From positions 1 to 64,000 of the forward strand of contig CALVIG010000005.1 of NCBI GenBank assembly GCA_944329425.1: a stretch of DNA of 64,000 nt, given 5' to 3'. The DNA is from an uncultured Bacilli bacterium. Its GTDB lineage: Bacteria > Bacillota_I > Bacilli_A > RF39 > UBA660. Shown in pieces: positions 8,649 through 18,865 of this stretch (positions are counted from its first letter, which is position 1; every line of letters begins with the position of its first letter). Under the pieces are notes generated by a model. It did not search any database. It was given only the letters and a program-made list of their open reading frames with translations, and was not told where the DNA came from. Both the position numbers and the translations under genes were made by a program.

Positions 8649-9833
8649 TTATTGACTCTTAGGATCATTAGAAACTTCAAATGTTTTTTTTATTAATTCA
8701 ATTCTCGGATAAATTTGATTCTCTTTTGAATATATCTTTCTTGCCTTCTTTTTCCCATTCTCGGCAATTTTCATTATTTTTTGTGGTTTTTTATATAATT
8801 TTTCTATTTTGTTAAATATATCATTCCCGTCTGGCTTAATTATTATTAATTCCTTTTTGTTTTTAAATTTTATATTTAATTTTAATTCATCCGTGCATAA
8901 AAGTAATACCCCATTTACCATTGCTTCAGTACACGATCCTGTTGGAAATCCATCAAATGTTCCCTCTCCTAATTCAAATGGCCTATTAGGAGAAATTATA
9001 ATATCAATATCTTTATAAAACTTCTTTAACCATTTTGAATCTCTTACTCCATAAAATTTTATATTATTCTTTAATTTTTTTACATCAATATCATTTTTAT
9101 TAAATCCACCTATCACATGATAAAATATATCAGAATATTTTTTATTTAATTTCTTAGCTGCTTCTATAAATAAATCATATCCTTTATCTGTACCCTTTTC
9201 AGTATATTTATGCGCAACAAAGCATATATCTAAAGTTTGTTTATTTTTTTTATAATATTTTTTTTCTGCATTTGTTTCATTTAACATTTCTACTGGAGTA
9301 ACTACACCATATATAAATTTTATTTGTTTTTTGTTACAAATTTTATTATTAATCAAATACTTATAAACATTTTTTTGAGTTACTATTACTTTTTTGAAAT
9401 TTTCTAAACTACATATTCTTTTTAATTCCAAATTACAATTATTATCATTTAATACAAATCCACCACCAGGATATAATGTAAATATAAAAGGAATATTATA
9501 TTCTTCTAAAATTTTTAAATTTTCTCTTACATTTGCTAAAAAAGTAAATATTGCAACCTTATTTTTTAAATATTTTAATATCTTTATATTTTTATCATTT
9601 AATTCTAAAATCTTTCCTTTAAACTGAGGTTCTTTTTCTTCAAATTCTTTTATAACTTCTTTAATATTCCTATTTTCATTTACAGCTTTTAATGATCTTC
9701 CAGTTGTAAAAATATAAACATTCTCTATGTTTTTTAAATATTCCACATATTCTTCATATCTAAATGGAGAAAATATACTAGGAAATATGTCATCTATTAT
9801 TATCAATGAATTTTGTTTGTCTTTTATATTCAT
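8649..9833 (-). CDS. Family 4-like glycosyltransferase
   Basis: 394-residue protein with the two-domain GT-B look. The C-terminal half carries DICFVAHKY, YHVIGGF, IKFYGVRDSKWLKKFYKDIDIIISPNRPFELGEG and an acidic segment GFPTGSCTEAMVNG, the usual donor-binding region of GT4 enzymes. The N-terminal half begins NSLIIIDDIFPS. It is 1 bp from the aminotransferase gene upstream. Probable role: adding a sugar to the polysaccharide repeat unit. Donor and acceptor are unknown. Confidence 0.75.
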   Translation of the reverse strand: MNIKDKQNSLIIIDDIFPSIFSPFRYEEYVEYLKNIENVYIFTTGRSLKAVNENRNIKEVIKEFEEKEPQFKGKILELNDKNIKILKYLKNKVAIFTFLANVRENLKILEEYNIPFIFTLYPGGGFVLNDNNCNLELKRICSLENFKKVIVTQKNVYKYLINNKICNKKQIKFIYGVVTPVEMLNETNAEKKYYKKNKQTLDICFVAHKYTEKGTDKGYDLFIEAAKKLNKKYSDIFYHVIGGFNKNDIDVKKLKNNIKFYGVRDSKWLKKFYKDIDIIISPNRPFELGEGTFDGFPTGSCTEAMVNGVLLLCTDELKLNIKFKNKKELIIIKPDGNDIFNKIEKLYKKPQKIMKIAENGKKKARKIYSKENQIYPRIELIKKTFEVSNDPKSQ

Positions 9834-9834
9834 T

Positions 9835-10911
9835 TTATCCTACTCTTTCTTTTATTATTTTACATATTTCCAAAACTTTTTCTTTTTTTAATCCATTATA
9901 TAATGGCAAACAAATTATTCGCCTAGAAATGTCTTCGGAAATTGGACAATTAATTTTATTTTCTATATAATTTAATTTGTTTAATGATGGATAAAAATAT
10001 CTTCTAGGATTTATATCATTTTCATTTAGTCTTCTAATTATATCTAAAGTTGCAGCTTCATCTTTCAATATAATTGGATAATAAATATAATTATATTCTA
10101 CTCCATCTATAACTTTCGGTCTTTCTACAATTCCATTCAATAATTCATCATATAATTCACTAATTTCTTTTCTTTCTGCAATTATTTCATCTATATATTT
10201 TAAATTAGCTAACCCCATTGCTGCATTAAATTCTGACATTTTAGCATTAGTCCCTACAATTTCATAATTTCCTTTTACATTGCCAAAATTTTTTAAAGCT
10301 CGTATCTTTTCATTTATTTCTTTTTTATTTGATATACATGCTCCACCCTCTATGGTATGATAAACCTTAGTTGCATGGAAACTGCATGTTGTTATATCTC
10401 CATATCCTAATAAACTTTTTCCTTTATACTTACTTCCAAAAGCATGTGCGCCATCATATATCACTTTTAAATTGTGTCTATCCGCTATTTCTTGTATTTT
10501 TTCAACATTACATGGATAACCAAATACATGTACTGCTATAATAGCTTTTGTATCTTTAGTTATTGCTTTTTCTATTTTATCTACATCTATGCATAATGTT
10601 TCTTTATCAATATCTACAAAAACAGGTTTACAATTTTCCCATATAATTGAACTTGTAGTTGCCACAAACGTAAAAGGAGTTGTAATAATCTCTCCTTCTT
10701 TTATTTTCAAAGCTCTTAATGCTAATTCTAAAGCTATGGTTCCATTTGTTACTAAATTAATATAATTTAATCTTAAAAATTCTTGTAAACGGATTTGTAA
10801 TTCTTTTAACAAAGGGCCATCATTTGTTAAACATTTACTATCCCATATTTTCTTTATATATTGTTGATATTCTTCTATAGGTGGCATAAAACTTCTAGTA
10901 ACATTAATCAT
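9835..10911 (-). CDS. DegT/DnrJ/EryC1-type sugar aminotransferase (VioA-like)
   Basis: 358-residue PLP-dependent aminotransferase of the type that converts dTDP-4-keto-6-deoxyglucose to a 4-amino sugar. Visible motifs: NVTRSFMPPIEEY at the N-terminus, TNGTIALELALRAL, TTPFTFVAT, VHVFGYP, DGAHAFGSKYKG and CSFHATKVYHTIEGGA with the PLP-binding Lys in HATK. Upstream rfbA and rfbB make its substrate, and a downstream acyltransferase could finish dTDP-Qui4NAc. The exact product (4-amino gluco or galacto) is inferred from the N-terminal resemblance to VioA and its neighbours. Confidence 0.83.
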   Translation of the reverse strand: MINVTRSFMPPIEEYQQYIKKIWDSKCLTNDGPLLKELQIRLQEFLRLNYINLVTNGTIALELALRALKIKEGEIITTPFTFVATTSSIIWENCKPVFVDIDKETLCIDVDKIEKAITKDTKAIIAVHVFGYPCNVEKIQEIADRHNLKVIYDGAHAFGSKYKGKSLLGYGDITTCSFHATKVYHTIEGGACISNKKEINEKIRALKNFGNVKGNYEIVGTNAKMSEFNAAMGLANLKYIDEIIAERKEISELYDELLNGIVERPKVIDGVEYNYIYYPIILKDEAATLDIIRRLNENDINPRRYFYPSLNKLNYIENKINCPISEDISRRIICLPLYNGLKKEKVLEICKIIKERVG

Positions 10912-10922
10912 TTTGTCATCTC

Positions 10923-11981
10923 CTAAATTTTGTACATTCTATTATAATATTTCTCATATTCCCCACTTACAACATTTTCCAACCATTCTTGATTTTTTAA
11001 ATACCATTTTATAGTTTGTACAATTCCATCTTCAAATTGTGTTTTTGGAATCCAATTTAGCTCTTTAAATATTTTTTCAGGGTTTATTCCATATCTTTTA
11101 TCATGCCCTTTTCTATCTTTTACATATGTTATTAATTTTTCATTTATTGAATCGTCAACGTTATCATGCATATAGTTTATTATTTTCTTTACTATTTGTA
11201 TATTAGTTCTTTCATTATGACCACCTATATTATAAATATCTCCTATTTTCCCCTTTAATGCCACTTTATAAATCGCTTCACAATGATCTTCTACATATAA
11301 CCAATCTCTAATATTGCTTCCATCTCCATATATAGGTATTAGCTTATGTTTTAAGCAATTATTTATGATAAGTGGAATAAATTTTTCTGGGAATTGGTAT
11401 GGCCCATAATTATTTGAACATCTAGTGATACAAGCTGGAAATTTATATGTATCATAATAAGCTTTTACCAACATATCTGCTGAAGCTTTGCTAGCAGAAT
11501 AAGGACTATGAGGATTTAATGGTGTTTTTTCGGTAAAGCATTTCTCATCTTGTTCTAAACTTCCATACACTTCATCTGTAGACACTTGTACATATCTTGT
11601 TCCCTCTTTATATTTATCTTCTCCTATTGTCCAAATTTTTTTAGCTATATCTAATAAGATTTGAGTTCCTTTTATATTTGTATTAATAAATTCTGTGGGA
11701 TCCACAATTGATCTATCAACATGACTTTCTGCGGCAAAATTTATAATGGTATCTACATTATAATCTTCCATTACTCTTTTTACTGCTTGTTTATTACAAA
11801 TATCTATCTTTTCAAAAATATATCTTGGATTTCCTTCTAATCCTTTTAAATTTTCTAAATTTCCTGCATAAGTTAATTTATCTACATTTATCACTCTTAC
11901 TTCTTCATTTTTATTTAATATATATCTAATAAAATTTGAGCCAATAAATCCAGCCCCACCTGTTACTAATATGTTTTTCAT
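10923..11981 (-). CDS. rfbB: dTDP-glucose 4,6-dehydratase
   Basis: 352-residue extended SDR enzyme. It has the Rossmann motif VTGGAGFIGSNF (residues 5-16), NFAAESHVDRSI, the catalytic STDEVYGSL and YSASKA (Tyr and Lys) and ITRCSNNYGPYQFPEKFIPL. It converts dTDP-glucose to dTDP-4-keto-6-deoxyglucose in the cytoplasm. Full length, lying between rfbA (15 bp upstream) and the aminotransferase (11 bp downstream). Neither rfbC nor rfbD is in the window, which argues for an amino sugar rather than rhamnose as the end product here. Confidence 0.96.
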   Translation of the reverse strand: MKNILVTGGAGFIGSNFIRYILNKNEEVRVINVDKLTYAGNLENLKGLEGNPRYIFEKIDICNKQAVKRVMEDYNVDTIINFAAESHVDRSIVDPTEFINTNIKGTQILLDIAKKIWTIGEDKYKEGTRYVQVSTDEVYGSLEQDEKCFTEKTPLNPHSPYSASKASADMLVKAYYDTYKFPACITRCSNNYGPYQFPEKFIPLIINNCLKHKLIPIYGDGSNIRDWLYVEDHCEAIYKVALKGKIGDIYNIGGHNERTNIQIVKKIINYMHDNVDDSINEKLITYVKDRKGHDKRYGINPEKIFKELNWIPKTQFEDGIVQTIKWYLKNQEWLENVVSGEYEKYYNRMYKI

Positions 11982-11996
11982 TTAGTGTACCTCTTT

Positions 11997-12890
11997 CTAC
12001 TTATTTTTCCTTTTGCTTTTATCTCCAAAATCCAATAATTTTAAAATATATTGTCCATAATCCGTTTTTTCTAATTTTCTTCCAATTTTTTCAAGTTGTT
12101 CATCGTTTATCCAATCATTTCTCCATGCAATTTCTTCTATACATGCAATATATAAGCCTTGCCTTTCTTGAATAATTGAAACAAAATCACTTGCTTGTAA
12201 TAAACCTTTCGGTGTTCCAGTATCTAACCAAGCTAATCCTCTCCCTAATAATACAACATCTAAATTTCCTTCTTGTAAATACATATCGTTTATAGTGGAT
12301 ATTTCTAATTCTCCTCGTGAAGAAGGTTTTACTCTCTTAGCTTTTTCTACTACAGAATTATCATAAAAATATAATCCAGGTACTGCATAATTTGATTTTG
12401 GATTTTCAGGTTTTTCTTCTATAGATAAAACTTTATTGTTTTTATCAAATTCTACTACACCAAAACTTTTGGGGTTAGTAACTGGATAGCCGAAAATTCT
12501 TGCCTTTCCTTTTTTACTAACAGCTAAATCTATGCAATCTTGAAATCCTTGACCATAAAAAATATTATCACCCAATATTAAGCATACTTCGTCATCCCCT
12601 ATAAACTCCTCCCCTAATATAAAAGCTTCTGCAATTCCTCTTGGTTTTTCCTGCACTTTGTATTCTATATTTATTCCAATTGCGCTTCCATCACCCAATA
12701 ATTTTTTATATTGCCCCACGTATTCTCTATTAGTAATTAATAATATATCTTTTATTCCTGACATCAATAACACCGATAGCGAATAATAAATCATTGGTTT
12801 ATCATAAATTGGTATTAGTTGCTTTGAAATACTTATTGTTGATGGATAAAGTCTTGAACCTGTTCCTCCTGATAAAATAATTCCTTTCAT
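11997..12890 (-). CDS. rfbA: Glucose-1-phosphate thymidylyltransferase
   Basis: About 297 residues. The N-terminal [17 protein letters not shown] and [16 protein letters not shown] identify RfbA. Further on are [17 protein letters not shown] and [12 protein letters not shown]. It makes dTDP-glucose from dTTP and glucose-1-phosphate and opens the dTDP-sugar operon. An in-frame GTG at 12899 overlaps the ribosome binding site AGAGGTG, so the ATG at 12890 is the better start. The 155 bp upstream is very AT-rich and may hold the operon promoter, but no clear -35/-10 pair stands out. Confidence 0.96.
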   Translation of the reverse strand: MKGIILSGGTGSRLYPSTISISKQLIPIYDKPMIYYSLSVLLMSGIKDILLITNREYVGQYKKLLGDGSAIGINIEYKVQEKPRGIAEAFILGEEFIGDDEVCLILGDNIFYGQGFQDCIDLAVSKKGKARIFGYPVTNPKSFGVVEFDKNNKVLSIEEKPENPKSNYAVPGLYFYDNSVVEKAKRVKPSSRGELEISTINDMYLQEGNLDVVLLGRGLAWLDTGTPKGLLQASDFVSIIQERQGLYIACIEEIAWRNDWINDEQLEKIGRKLEKTDYGQYILKLLDFGDKSKRKNK

Positions 12891-13054
12891 AAAAAGCACC
12901 TCTTTTCTTTTTAATTTTAATTCATAAAACTTAATATTAAATATTAAGCATTTATACTATCCTTAATTATAAAAATAAAAATAAATTTAATACATTTAAA
13001 ATATATTAGAAAATTGAAAAGTTAATTTTAGGGTATAAATAATAACCTTTTTCA

Positions 13055-14212
13055 TCACTTTCCAATAATTTTTCTATATATTTTATATACACCTGGCATT
13101 TTGTTTCTTAAAAAATCACCAATTTTTTTTCTCATAGATATTGTTTTTGTCTCATACTTAACATAAACATCAAAGAAAAATTTCGATCTGTTTTCAATAG
13201 TTTGTTGAGTAACAGAATCTAACTTATTAAGTTTTTTTACAGTGTCATAAAATTTCTTAGAAGATTCTTCCCAAGAAACCCATTCAGATGCTGTCTTAAT
13301 AGCCCCCCTTTTTAATTTATTTAAAAATCTTTTATCTTTTAATTTATTTATATATTCTACAACTTGTTCTTCATTATCTGTTTTTACTACTAATCCATTC
13401 TTATTATGCATTATATATTCATCATGTCCAGTAACGTCATAAACTATTGCTGTTCCACCACAATGAAACATTTCTAATGGTGGGCCAAACATTCCTTCGA
13501 CATAGCTTAATTTAACTAAAACATCACACGATCTATATATTTTTGAACATTCTGATGGAGGGACATTAGAAAATACTCTGTCAACGCCATCATACGAATC
13601 AATCTTTGAAGATGTTAAAAGCCAAATTTCATCTGCATTACTTCTTTTTACCAATTCAATAGTTTTTGGAACATTTTTAAAACCAACATCTATTGGACCT
13701 TCTACTAAAACTCTTAATCCATTACATTTATCATAAGTTTCTCCTTCTAAAGTAAAGGTATCTTTTCTTATTCCATTATGAACCAAATATGCATCTATAC
13801 CATATTTTTCTAGATATTCTTTAATCCATGTAGCCTCAGTAATTACCTTCATGTCAAGCATATATGTCATTTCAGCTAACATTTTTAATCCTTGTTCATC
13901 ATCAGAATAAAACTTTGATTCAATAGATTGAACAAAATAAACGTATCTTTTTGATTTTATTCTGTATAGCTCGTAAACAGTTCTCCACCAAGTAGCAATC
14001 GCCATATCAAATTCAACGTTCTTAACTTCATCATAAGTTACCCATTTTAAAGTATGAGCTAATGGGTGCCATGAATATTTTTCTTTAGAAATTTTTCTAT
14101 CTGTTACAATATAAACATCTTCTCCTGCAGCTTTCATTCTAGTAGCATGCTCAAATATAACTATTGTTCCTCCTCCAATTGCAGGAGAGCCAAGTGTAAA
14201 AATACATTTCAT
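13055..14212 (-). CDS. Family 4 glycosyltransferase
   Basis: 385-residue GT-B enzyme: N-terminal GSPAIGGGTIVIFEHATRM, DMAIATWWRTVY, YVYFVQSIES, donor-side LRVLVEGPIDVGFKNV, then KLSYVEGMFGPPLEMFHCGGTAIVYDVTGHDEYI, a GT4-type E(x7)E-like region. It resembles rhamnosyltransferase-type GT4 enzymes of surface glycan loci. Its start codon overlaps the end of the upstream HAD gene, so the two are co-translated. The sugar donor cannot be deduced. Confidence 0.83.
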   Translation of the reverse strand: MKCIFTLGSPAIGGGTIVIFEHATRMKAAGEDVYIVTDRKISKEKYSWHPLAHTLKWVTYDEVKNVEFDMAIATWWRTVYELYRIKSKRYVYFVQSIESKFYSDDEQGLKMLAEMTYMLDMKVITEATWIKEYLEKYGIDAYLVHNGIRKDTFTLEGETYDKCNGLRVLVEGPIDVGFKNVPKTIELVKRSNADEIWLLTSSKIDSYDGVDRVFSNVPPSECSKIYRSCDVLVKLSYVEGMFGPPLEMFHCGGTAIVYDVTGHDEYIMHNKNGLVVKTDNEEQVVEYINKLKDKRFLNKLKRGAIKTASEWVSWEESSKKFYDTVKKLNKLDSVTQQTIENRSKFFFDVYVKYETKTISMRKKIGDFLRNKMPGVYKIYRKIIGK

Positions 14213-16248
14213 TATATCAAATCCTTCTTTTTAAATTTTATTTTTTTTACTGTAACATATATAAAATACGGAATATATAATTTTAAATTTTTTAACTTAA
14301 GAATAGGCCAAAACGAATCATCGAAATAATGACTATACCTTAAAACAAATTTTAAATTTTCTTTAATATAACGTTTTATTCCAATTTTATTTTTCAAATT
14401 AAATTCAGTAAACTCAAATACTCCAAAATTTTCATAGTGATATATTTTATTGAAAAATTGAAGTTGATTCTTGTTTGGGTTAAACAACATATTGTATTGA
14501 ATTTTATTAAACAATTTATATATTTTATAATTATCGTAATACCCATTAACTAATAAATCTACTATTTGTTTATATATTTCAAACATTCTATCCTGCAATG
14601 GTTTTATTACTTTTTCAAAGATATTTTTTTCTTCTTTTAGTGAAAATAAAGAAACTTCTACTTTTTTATTATTTTTAACGTATTTATTTGCACTGCCATG
14701 AGATGCTCCCAATATTATTTCATATAATGATCTATTCTGATTATATAGATCAAATTCTTTATTTTTTGGTTCAGTTGTAAACATTAACCCATACTTCTTT
14801 ATTTTTTCTTTTTTATTTCTCCTATTCATTCCAAAATAAAAGCCTTCAACGGTATATGAATCTCCTAAAATGTTTTGAATATTATTTTGGATTGATCCAT
14901 TCCAACCAATATCAACAACATATATATGATTATTTTTAGTTTTCTGGTTTATATATTTAATAAAATTATTTTTTTGTTCAAGTCTATTTTTCTCATAAAT
15001 TTTTTTAAAAGTTTCATTATTTTTAAGTACTTTTAATGAACCAGACTTAATAAAATTTGGAATTTTTTTATTAACATCATCAGTAATTATATGTTCTAAT
15101 TGTTTTTTATAATTTTTATCACTTATAAATTTATCCAATAAAATTTTTGAGTCTTTTTTATATGAATCAATAATTTGATTTACCTCTTCTTTTTCGAAAT
15201 TTAAACTCCTTAAAAATTCTACAATCGTTATATATGAATACTGATTCAATAAAGAAGAAAAATCCTCATCTTCTAGTTTTTTTAATGATGGTAAATATGT
15301 TGCTTTTCTAGAAACATATAAATAATGAGAATGAATCTTCCTTCCATAAATATTATCACAGTAATAATCAAAAAGTTTCTTTAAATATTCTCCTTCCCTG
15401 GAAAGAAAGAAAACTTCTTCTACATTTCTTGATAATAATTCATAATATAATTTTTCTATAAAGTTATATAAAGAAAAAATTGAATGTTCAAAATCATCAT
15501 CAGTCGTTTTTAATAATTTATTAATATTGTTATATATAATTTTTGGAGAATGAGTGTTTAAATATTGTTGATAAAATTCATAATTTTTATTTCTATTTAA
15601 ATGAATTCCTTTTATTCCCTTTTTCTCTGGGATTTCATAATCAGAATAATAATTATCCCCTATCATTATACAATCATCTGGTTTTGCGTTCAATTTTTTT
15701 AGTACAATATCATATAGTTTTCCGGTTTTTTTATTTTTTAAGTATTCACAAGAAACAAAAATATTATCAAACAATTCTTTTATTCCTAAATTATCAAAAA
15801 TATTTTCTATCATTTTCTGTGATAAATACATATCAGATACACAGTTTATTTTTTTCCCTTCTTTTCTTAATTTTTTAATTTCCTTAATTATAACATCATC
15901 TGGAATAAGAACTTCAGATTCTATATTAATTTCTATTTCTTTGCAACCATCTAAAAATTTCTTATACGGTATTTTTATGTTTAATGTTTTATATAATCTT
16001 TTTATAATCGAATCATAAGTAACTTCACAATCATTTCCCAATGCCACGTTTTCATTGCCTAAATCTTCCTCTATTTGATTTCTTATACCATATAAATATG
16101 TTGCTTCAAACTTTAATTTAAAATATTTTATTAGTTGATTAGACCATATTTTTTTTACATATTCAGGTTGAACTTTCCTAGAAACAATTGTATCAAAAAT
16201 ATCGAATAAAACGTATTTTATTTGTTTGTCGTGTAACTTTTCTAACAT
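14212..16248 (-). CDS. HAD-superfamily protein of a polysaccharide locus
   Basis: About 678 residues. The N-terminal third is a HAD-like fold: KYVLFDIFDTIVSR (nucleophile region), NCVSDMYLS (motif II), KKTGKLYDIV with the Lys, and CIMIGDNYYSDYEIP (motif III/IV). The rest holds FLSREGEYLKKLFDYY and VVDIGWNGSIQNNI, stretches I know from large HAD-containing proteins encoded in capsule and O-antigen loci. The enzymatic role is not established. It lies between the ABC exporter and a GT4 gene. I start it at the ATG at 16248, because the in-frame GTG at 16260 is part of the ribosome binding site TAGGTG. Confidence 0.7.
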   Translation of the reverse strand: MLEKLHDKQIKYVLFDIFDTIVSRKVQPEYVKKIWSNQLIKYFKLKFEATYLYGIRNQIEEDLGNENVALGNDCEVTYDSIIKRLYKTLNIKIPYKKFLDGCKEIEINIESEVLIPDDVIIKEIKKLRKEGKKINCVSDMYLSQKMIENIFDNLGIKELFDNIFVSCEYLKNKKTGKLYDIVLKKLNAKPDDCIMIGDNYYSDYEIPEKKGIKGIHLNRNKNYEFYQQYLNTHSPKIIYNNINKLLKTTDDDFEHSIFSLYNFIEKLYYELLSRNVEEVFFLSREGEYLKKLFDYYCDNIYGRKIHSHYLYVSRKATYLPSLKKLEDEDFSSLLNQYSYITIVEFLRSLNFEKEEVNQIIDSYKKDSKILLDKFISDKNYKKQLEHIITDDVNKKIPNFIKSGSLKVLKNNETFKKIYEKNRLEQKNNFIKYINQKTKNNHIYVVDIGWNGSIQNNIQNILGDSYTVEGFYFGMNRRNKKEKIKKYGLMFTTEPKNKEFDLYNQNRSLYEIILGASHGSANKYVKNNKKVEVSLFSLKEEKNIFEKVIKPLQDRMFEIYKQIVDLLVNGYYDNYKIYKLFNKIQYNMLFNPNKNQLQFFNKIYHYENFGVFEFTEFNLKNKIGIKRYIKENLKFVLRYSHYFDDSFWPILKLKNLKLYIPYFIYVTVKKIKFKKKDLI

Positions 16249-16260
16249 ATTACTTTTCAC

Positions 16261-17001
16261 CTACTTCATTTGATCTTTATAATAAGCATCACAAACTTTT
16301 TCAGTATCCCCTATTTTCACTACTTTTCCATGTTCTAACCATACTACTTTAGTACATAAATCCTTTATAGAATCTAATGAATGTGAAACGTATAAAACGG
16401 TTGTTCCACCTTTTATCATTTCCATCATTTTATGTTTACTTTTCTCTTGAAATTTAATATCTCCAACTGATAAAATTTCATCAACTATTAATATTTCCGG
16501 ATTAACAACGGTTGCAATAGAAAATGCAAGCTTAGCAGTCATACCTGATGAAAAGTTCTTAACTGGTACGTCTAAGAAGTCTTTAAGCTCTGAAAAATCA
16601 ACTATTTCTTCAAATTTTGAATCCAAGAACTTTTTAGAATAACCTAATATTGCACCATTTAAATAAATGTTTTCCCTTGCGGTTAAGTTACCATCAAAGC
16701 CAGCACCTAACTCTATCATAGGAGAAATAACCCCTTGAACCGTTACTTTTCCAGAAGTAGGTTTCATAACTCCACTTACCACTTTCAACAAAGTAGATTT
16801 ACCAGCTCCATTACTACCAATTAGTCCAACAACTTCTCCTTTATCAACGGTAAAAGATACGTTTTTAAGAGCCCAAAAATCATCATTTTTTTTATTCTTT
16901 TTTTTCTTTTTAGTAAATAAATCAACAAACGCCTGTTTCATCGAAAAATCTTTTTCAATTTCAAGATTGAACTTCATTGAAACGTTTTCTATCTTAATCA
17001 T
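16261..17001 (-). CDS. ABC exporter ATP-binding subunit (Wzt/TagH type)
   Basis: About 246 residues. Walker A GSNGAGKST, signature NFSSGMTAKLAFS and Walker B ILIVDEIL are intact. The sequence around SPMIELGAGFDGNLTARENIYLNG is characteristic of polysaccharide/teichoic acid exporters. It pairs with the permease gene 10 bp upstream to export the finished or lipid-linked polymer. It lacks the C-terminal carbohydrate-binding domain of some Wzt proteins. The ATG at 17001 follows TAGGAGG; an open frame reaching 17070 overlaps the permease and is not used. Confidence 0.92.
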   Translation of the reverse strand: MIKIENVSMKFNLEIEKDFSMKQAFVDLFTKKKKKNKKNDDFWALKNVSFTVDKGEVVGLIGSNGAGKSTLLKVVSGVMKPTSGKVTVQGVISPMIELGAGFDGNLTARENIYLNGAILGYSKKFLDSKFEEIVDFSELKDFLDVPVKNFSSGMTAKLAFSIATVVNPEILIVDEILSVGDIKFQEKSKHKMMEMIKGGTTVLYVSHSLDSIKDLCTKVVWLEHGKVVKIGDTEKVCDAYYKDQMK

Positions 17002-17011
17002 GAAATACCTC

Positions 17012-17824
17012 CTATACGTAATAAATAAACTTATCTTGTTTTTTCTTAAATACAAATGCACCAATTGCAAGTGTTACAACACCAATTAAGCCTAAAATAC
17101 CAAGCGTTGTAAAAGAAGGCCTTTGACCATACACAACGATGCTCCTTGCGGCAGTTAAAAACTGATACATAGGATTAAAATGCATAAGTGTTTGTAACTT
17201 TGCAGGTAGTATTTCAATACTATAAAACACTGGTGTTAAATAGTTCCACAAAGTCAAAACTATACCATATATGTGCCATACATCTCTTAAAAATACTGAC
17301 ACACATGATAAAAAGAAACCAATACCTAATGTAAACAAAAACATGCAAAAGAAAATATAAGGCAATAATAAATAATACCAATTAAAATGGCACGTATAAT
17401 CACCCAAACCTAAATATGATAATGCTATAATAATTAACCATGGTATTAAAGTAAGCAAAAAGTCTATTCCAATAAATAAACATTTTGCGATTGGAAATAT
17501 ATATTTTGGAATATAAACTTTATTAATCAAAGGAAAATTCTCAACAACTGATGTCATAGCCATATTAGAAGCCTGTGAAAAATAATTAAACATAATTATA
17601 CCAGTCATCAAATAAACTATGTAGTTTACTCCTTCAACTTTAAACCTAAACATTTGAGAAAAAACAACCGCCATAACGGCCATTGTTAAAATAGGATTAA
17701 GTAAACTCCACAAAATCCCTAAAACCGATCTTTTATATTTTACTTTAAAATCCCTTGAAATTAACTGGGTCATTAAAAACCAATATCTTTTAAAATTACT
17801 AAATATAGCTTTTGTTTTAGTCAT
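17012..17824 (-). CDS. ABC exporter permease (Wzm/TagG type)
   Basis: 270-residue ABC-2 type membrane protein with about six helices. YKRSVLGILWSLLNPILTMAVMAVVFSQ near the N-terminus is the usual start of TagG/Wzm permeases, followed by LFTLGIGFFLSCVSVFLRDV and TPVFYSIEILP. It is the first gene of the exporter pair and sends surface polysaccharide or teichoic acid across the membrane. Together with the ATPase it implies an ABC-dependent rather than Wzx/Wzy export route for this locus. Confidence 0.92.
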   Translation of the reverse strand: MTKTKAIFSNFKRYWFLMTQLISRDFKVKYKRSVLGILWSLLNPILTMAVMAVVFSQMFRFKVEGVNYIVYLMTGIIMFNYFSQASNMAMTSVVENFPLINKVYIPKYIFPIAKCLFIGIDFLLTLIPWLIIIALSYLGLGDYTCHFNWYYLLLPYIFFCMFLFTLGIGFFLSCVSVFLRDVWHIYGIVLTLWNYLTPVFYSIEILPAKLQTLMHFNPMYQFLTAARSIVVYGQRPSFTTLGILGLIGVVTLAIGAFVFKKKQDKFIYYV

Positions 17825-17884
17825 AAATACACCTCTATAATCATTACTTAATTAAATTATAACATATATATTTTGTTTTTAAAA

Positions 17885-17930
17885 GAAAAAAGACTTGCAA
17901 AATTATATGCTAACATATAACTTTGTAAGT
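17885..17930 (-). terminator. Terminator at the end of the three-gene glycosyltransferase operon
   Basis: A long imperfect hairpin (ACTTACAAAGTTATATG with CATATAATTTTGCAAGT) ends in CTTTTTT on the minus strand. It overlaps the stop of the last GT2 gene. Confidence 0.75.
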
Positions 17931-18865
17931 AATTTACTTTGCTCTACCATTCTTTTTAGAATGTTTCTTTTCTTCCAAATTTTATTTTGTTTCCAATTTG
18001 GAAATTCTTCATTTAAAAATTTAAATGCATCATCAATAAATCCATTTGCTAATTTTTTATCTTTTTGATATCGTTGTTGAAGCGTGTACCTAAACAAATT
18101 TCTTATTGTCATGGCCTCCGCATAATCTTTTACATCATTATAATAATCATGGCTTTTCAACTCATCAATCATCATTTTTGATACTTTTAAAATATCATAA
18201 ACCTTTTTATTCATAACGGTTGTTTCACTTTTACTTCTTACTAAATAATAATTTAACTTCTCATCTACCATACCTATTTTTTTAGATCTTGCCATTGCTT
18301 TTAAAACAAATATCGTATCTTCGTATTTTAAGTTTTCTGGAAAAGTAATTTCTTTTATTAGCTCTTTTTTATACAACTTATTCCATGGTGCTAATTCAAC
18401 ATCTAATAAAAGGTTTGGTGTTTGTTTTAAATTAGTATTTTTAAAATAAGAAATTTCACTTGAAGCAATTTCTTCTAAATCATTTTCTTTTTCTAACATT
18501 TTATGAAAGTTACATAAAACTAAATCTAAATTATCTTCTTTAGCTTTTTTATACAACTTATCATACATTGTTTCATTTACCCAATCATCACTATCAACGA
18601 ATCCTATATATTCTCCAGTTGCCTTTTTAATTGCATAATTTCTGTTATAACCAATTCCTTTATTAGTTTTATTGTGGAAAACTTTTATCTTATCCTTATA
18701 TTTTTTTTCATATTCTTTCAGTATTTCTTTAGAGTTATCAGGACTGCAATCATTAATAACAATTATTTCAATATCTTCTATGGTTTGATTAACCAAACTA
18801 TCTAAACATCTTCTTAAATATTTTTCAGTATTATAAACTGGTACTATTATTGATACCTTCATCAT
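17903..18865 (-). CDS. Family 2 glycosyltransferase
   Basis: 320-residue GT2 enzyme with KVSIIVPVYNTEKYLRRCLDSL, IVINDCSPDNS and the DXD-type GFVDSDDWVNETM. The C-terminal half (APWNKLYKKELI, LKYEDTIFVLKAM) matches the EpsJ/CpsI-like group. Its start overlaps the end of the next GT2 gene upstream by an ATGA-type junction. Last gene of a three-gene operon that ends in a terminator. Confidence 0.9.
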   Translation of the reverse strand: MMKVSIIVPVYNTEKYLRRCLDSLVNQTIEDIEIIVINDCSPDNSKEILKEYEKKYKDKIKVFHNKTNKGIGYNRNYAIKKATGEYIGFVDSDDWVNETMYDKLYKKAKEDNLDLVLCNFHKMLEKENDLEEIASSEISYFKNTNLKQTPNLLLDVELAPWNKLYKKELIKEITFPENLKYEDTIFVLKAMARSKKIGMVDEKLNYYLVRSKSETTVMNKKVYDILKVSKMMIDELKSHDYYNDVKDYAEAMTIRNLFRYTLQQRYQKDKKLANGFIDDAFKFLNEEFPNWKQNKIWKKRNILKRMVEQSKLLTKLYVSI

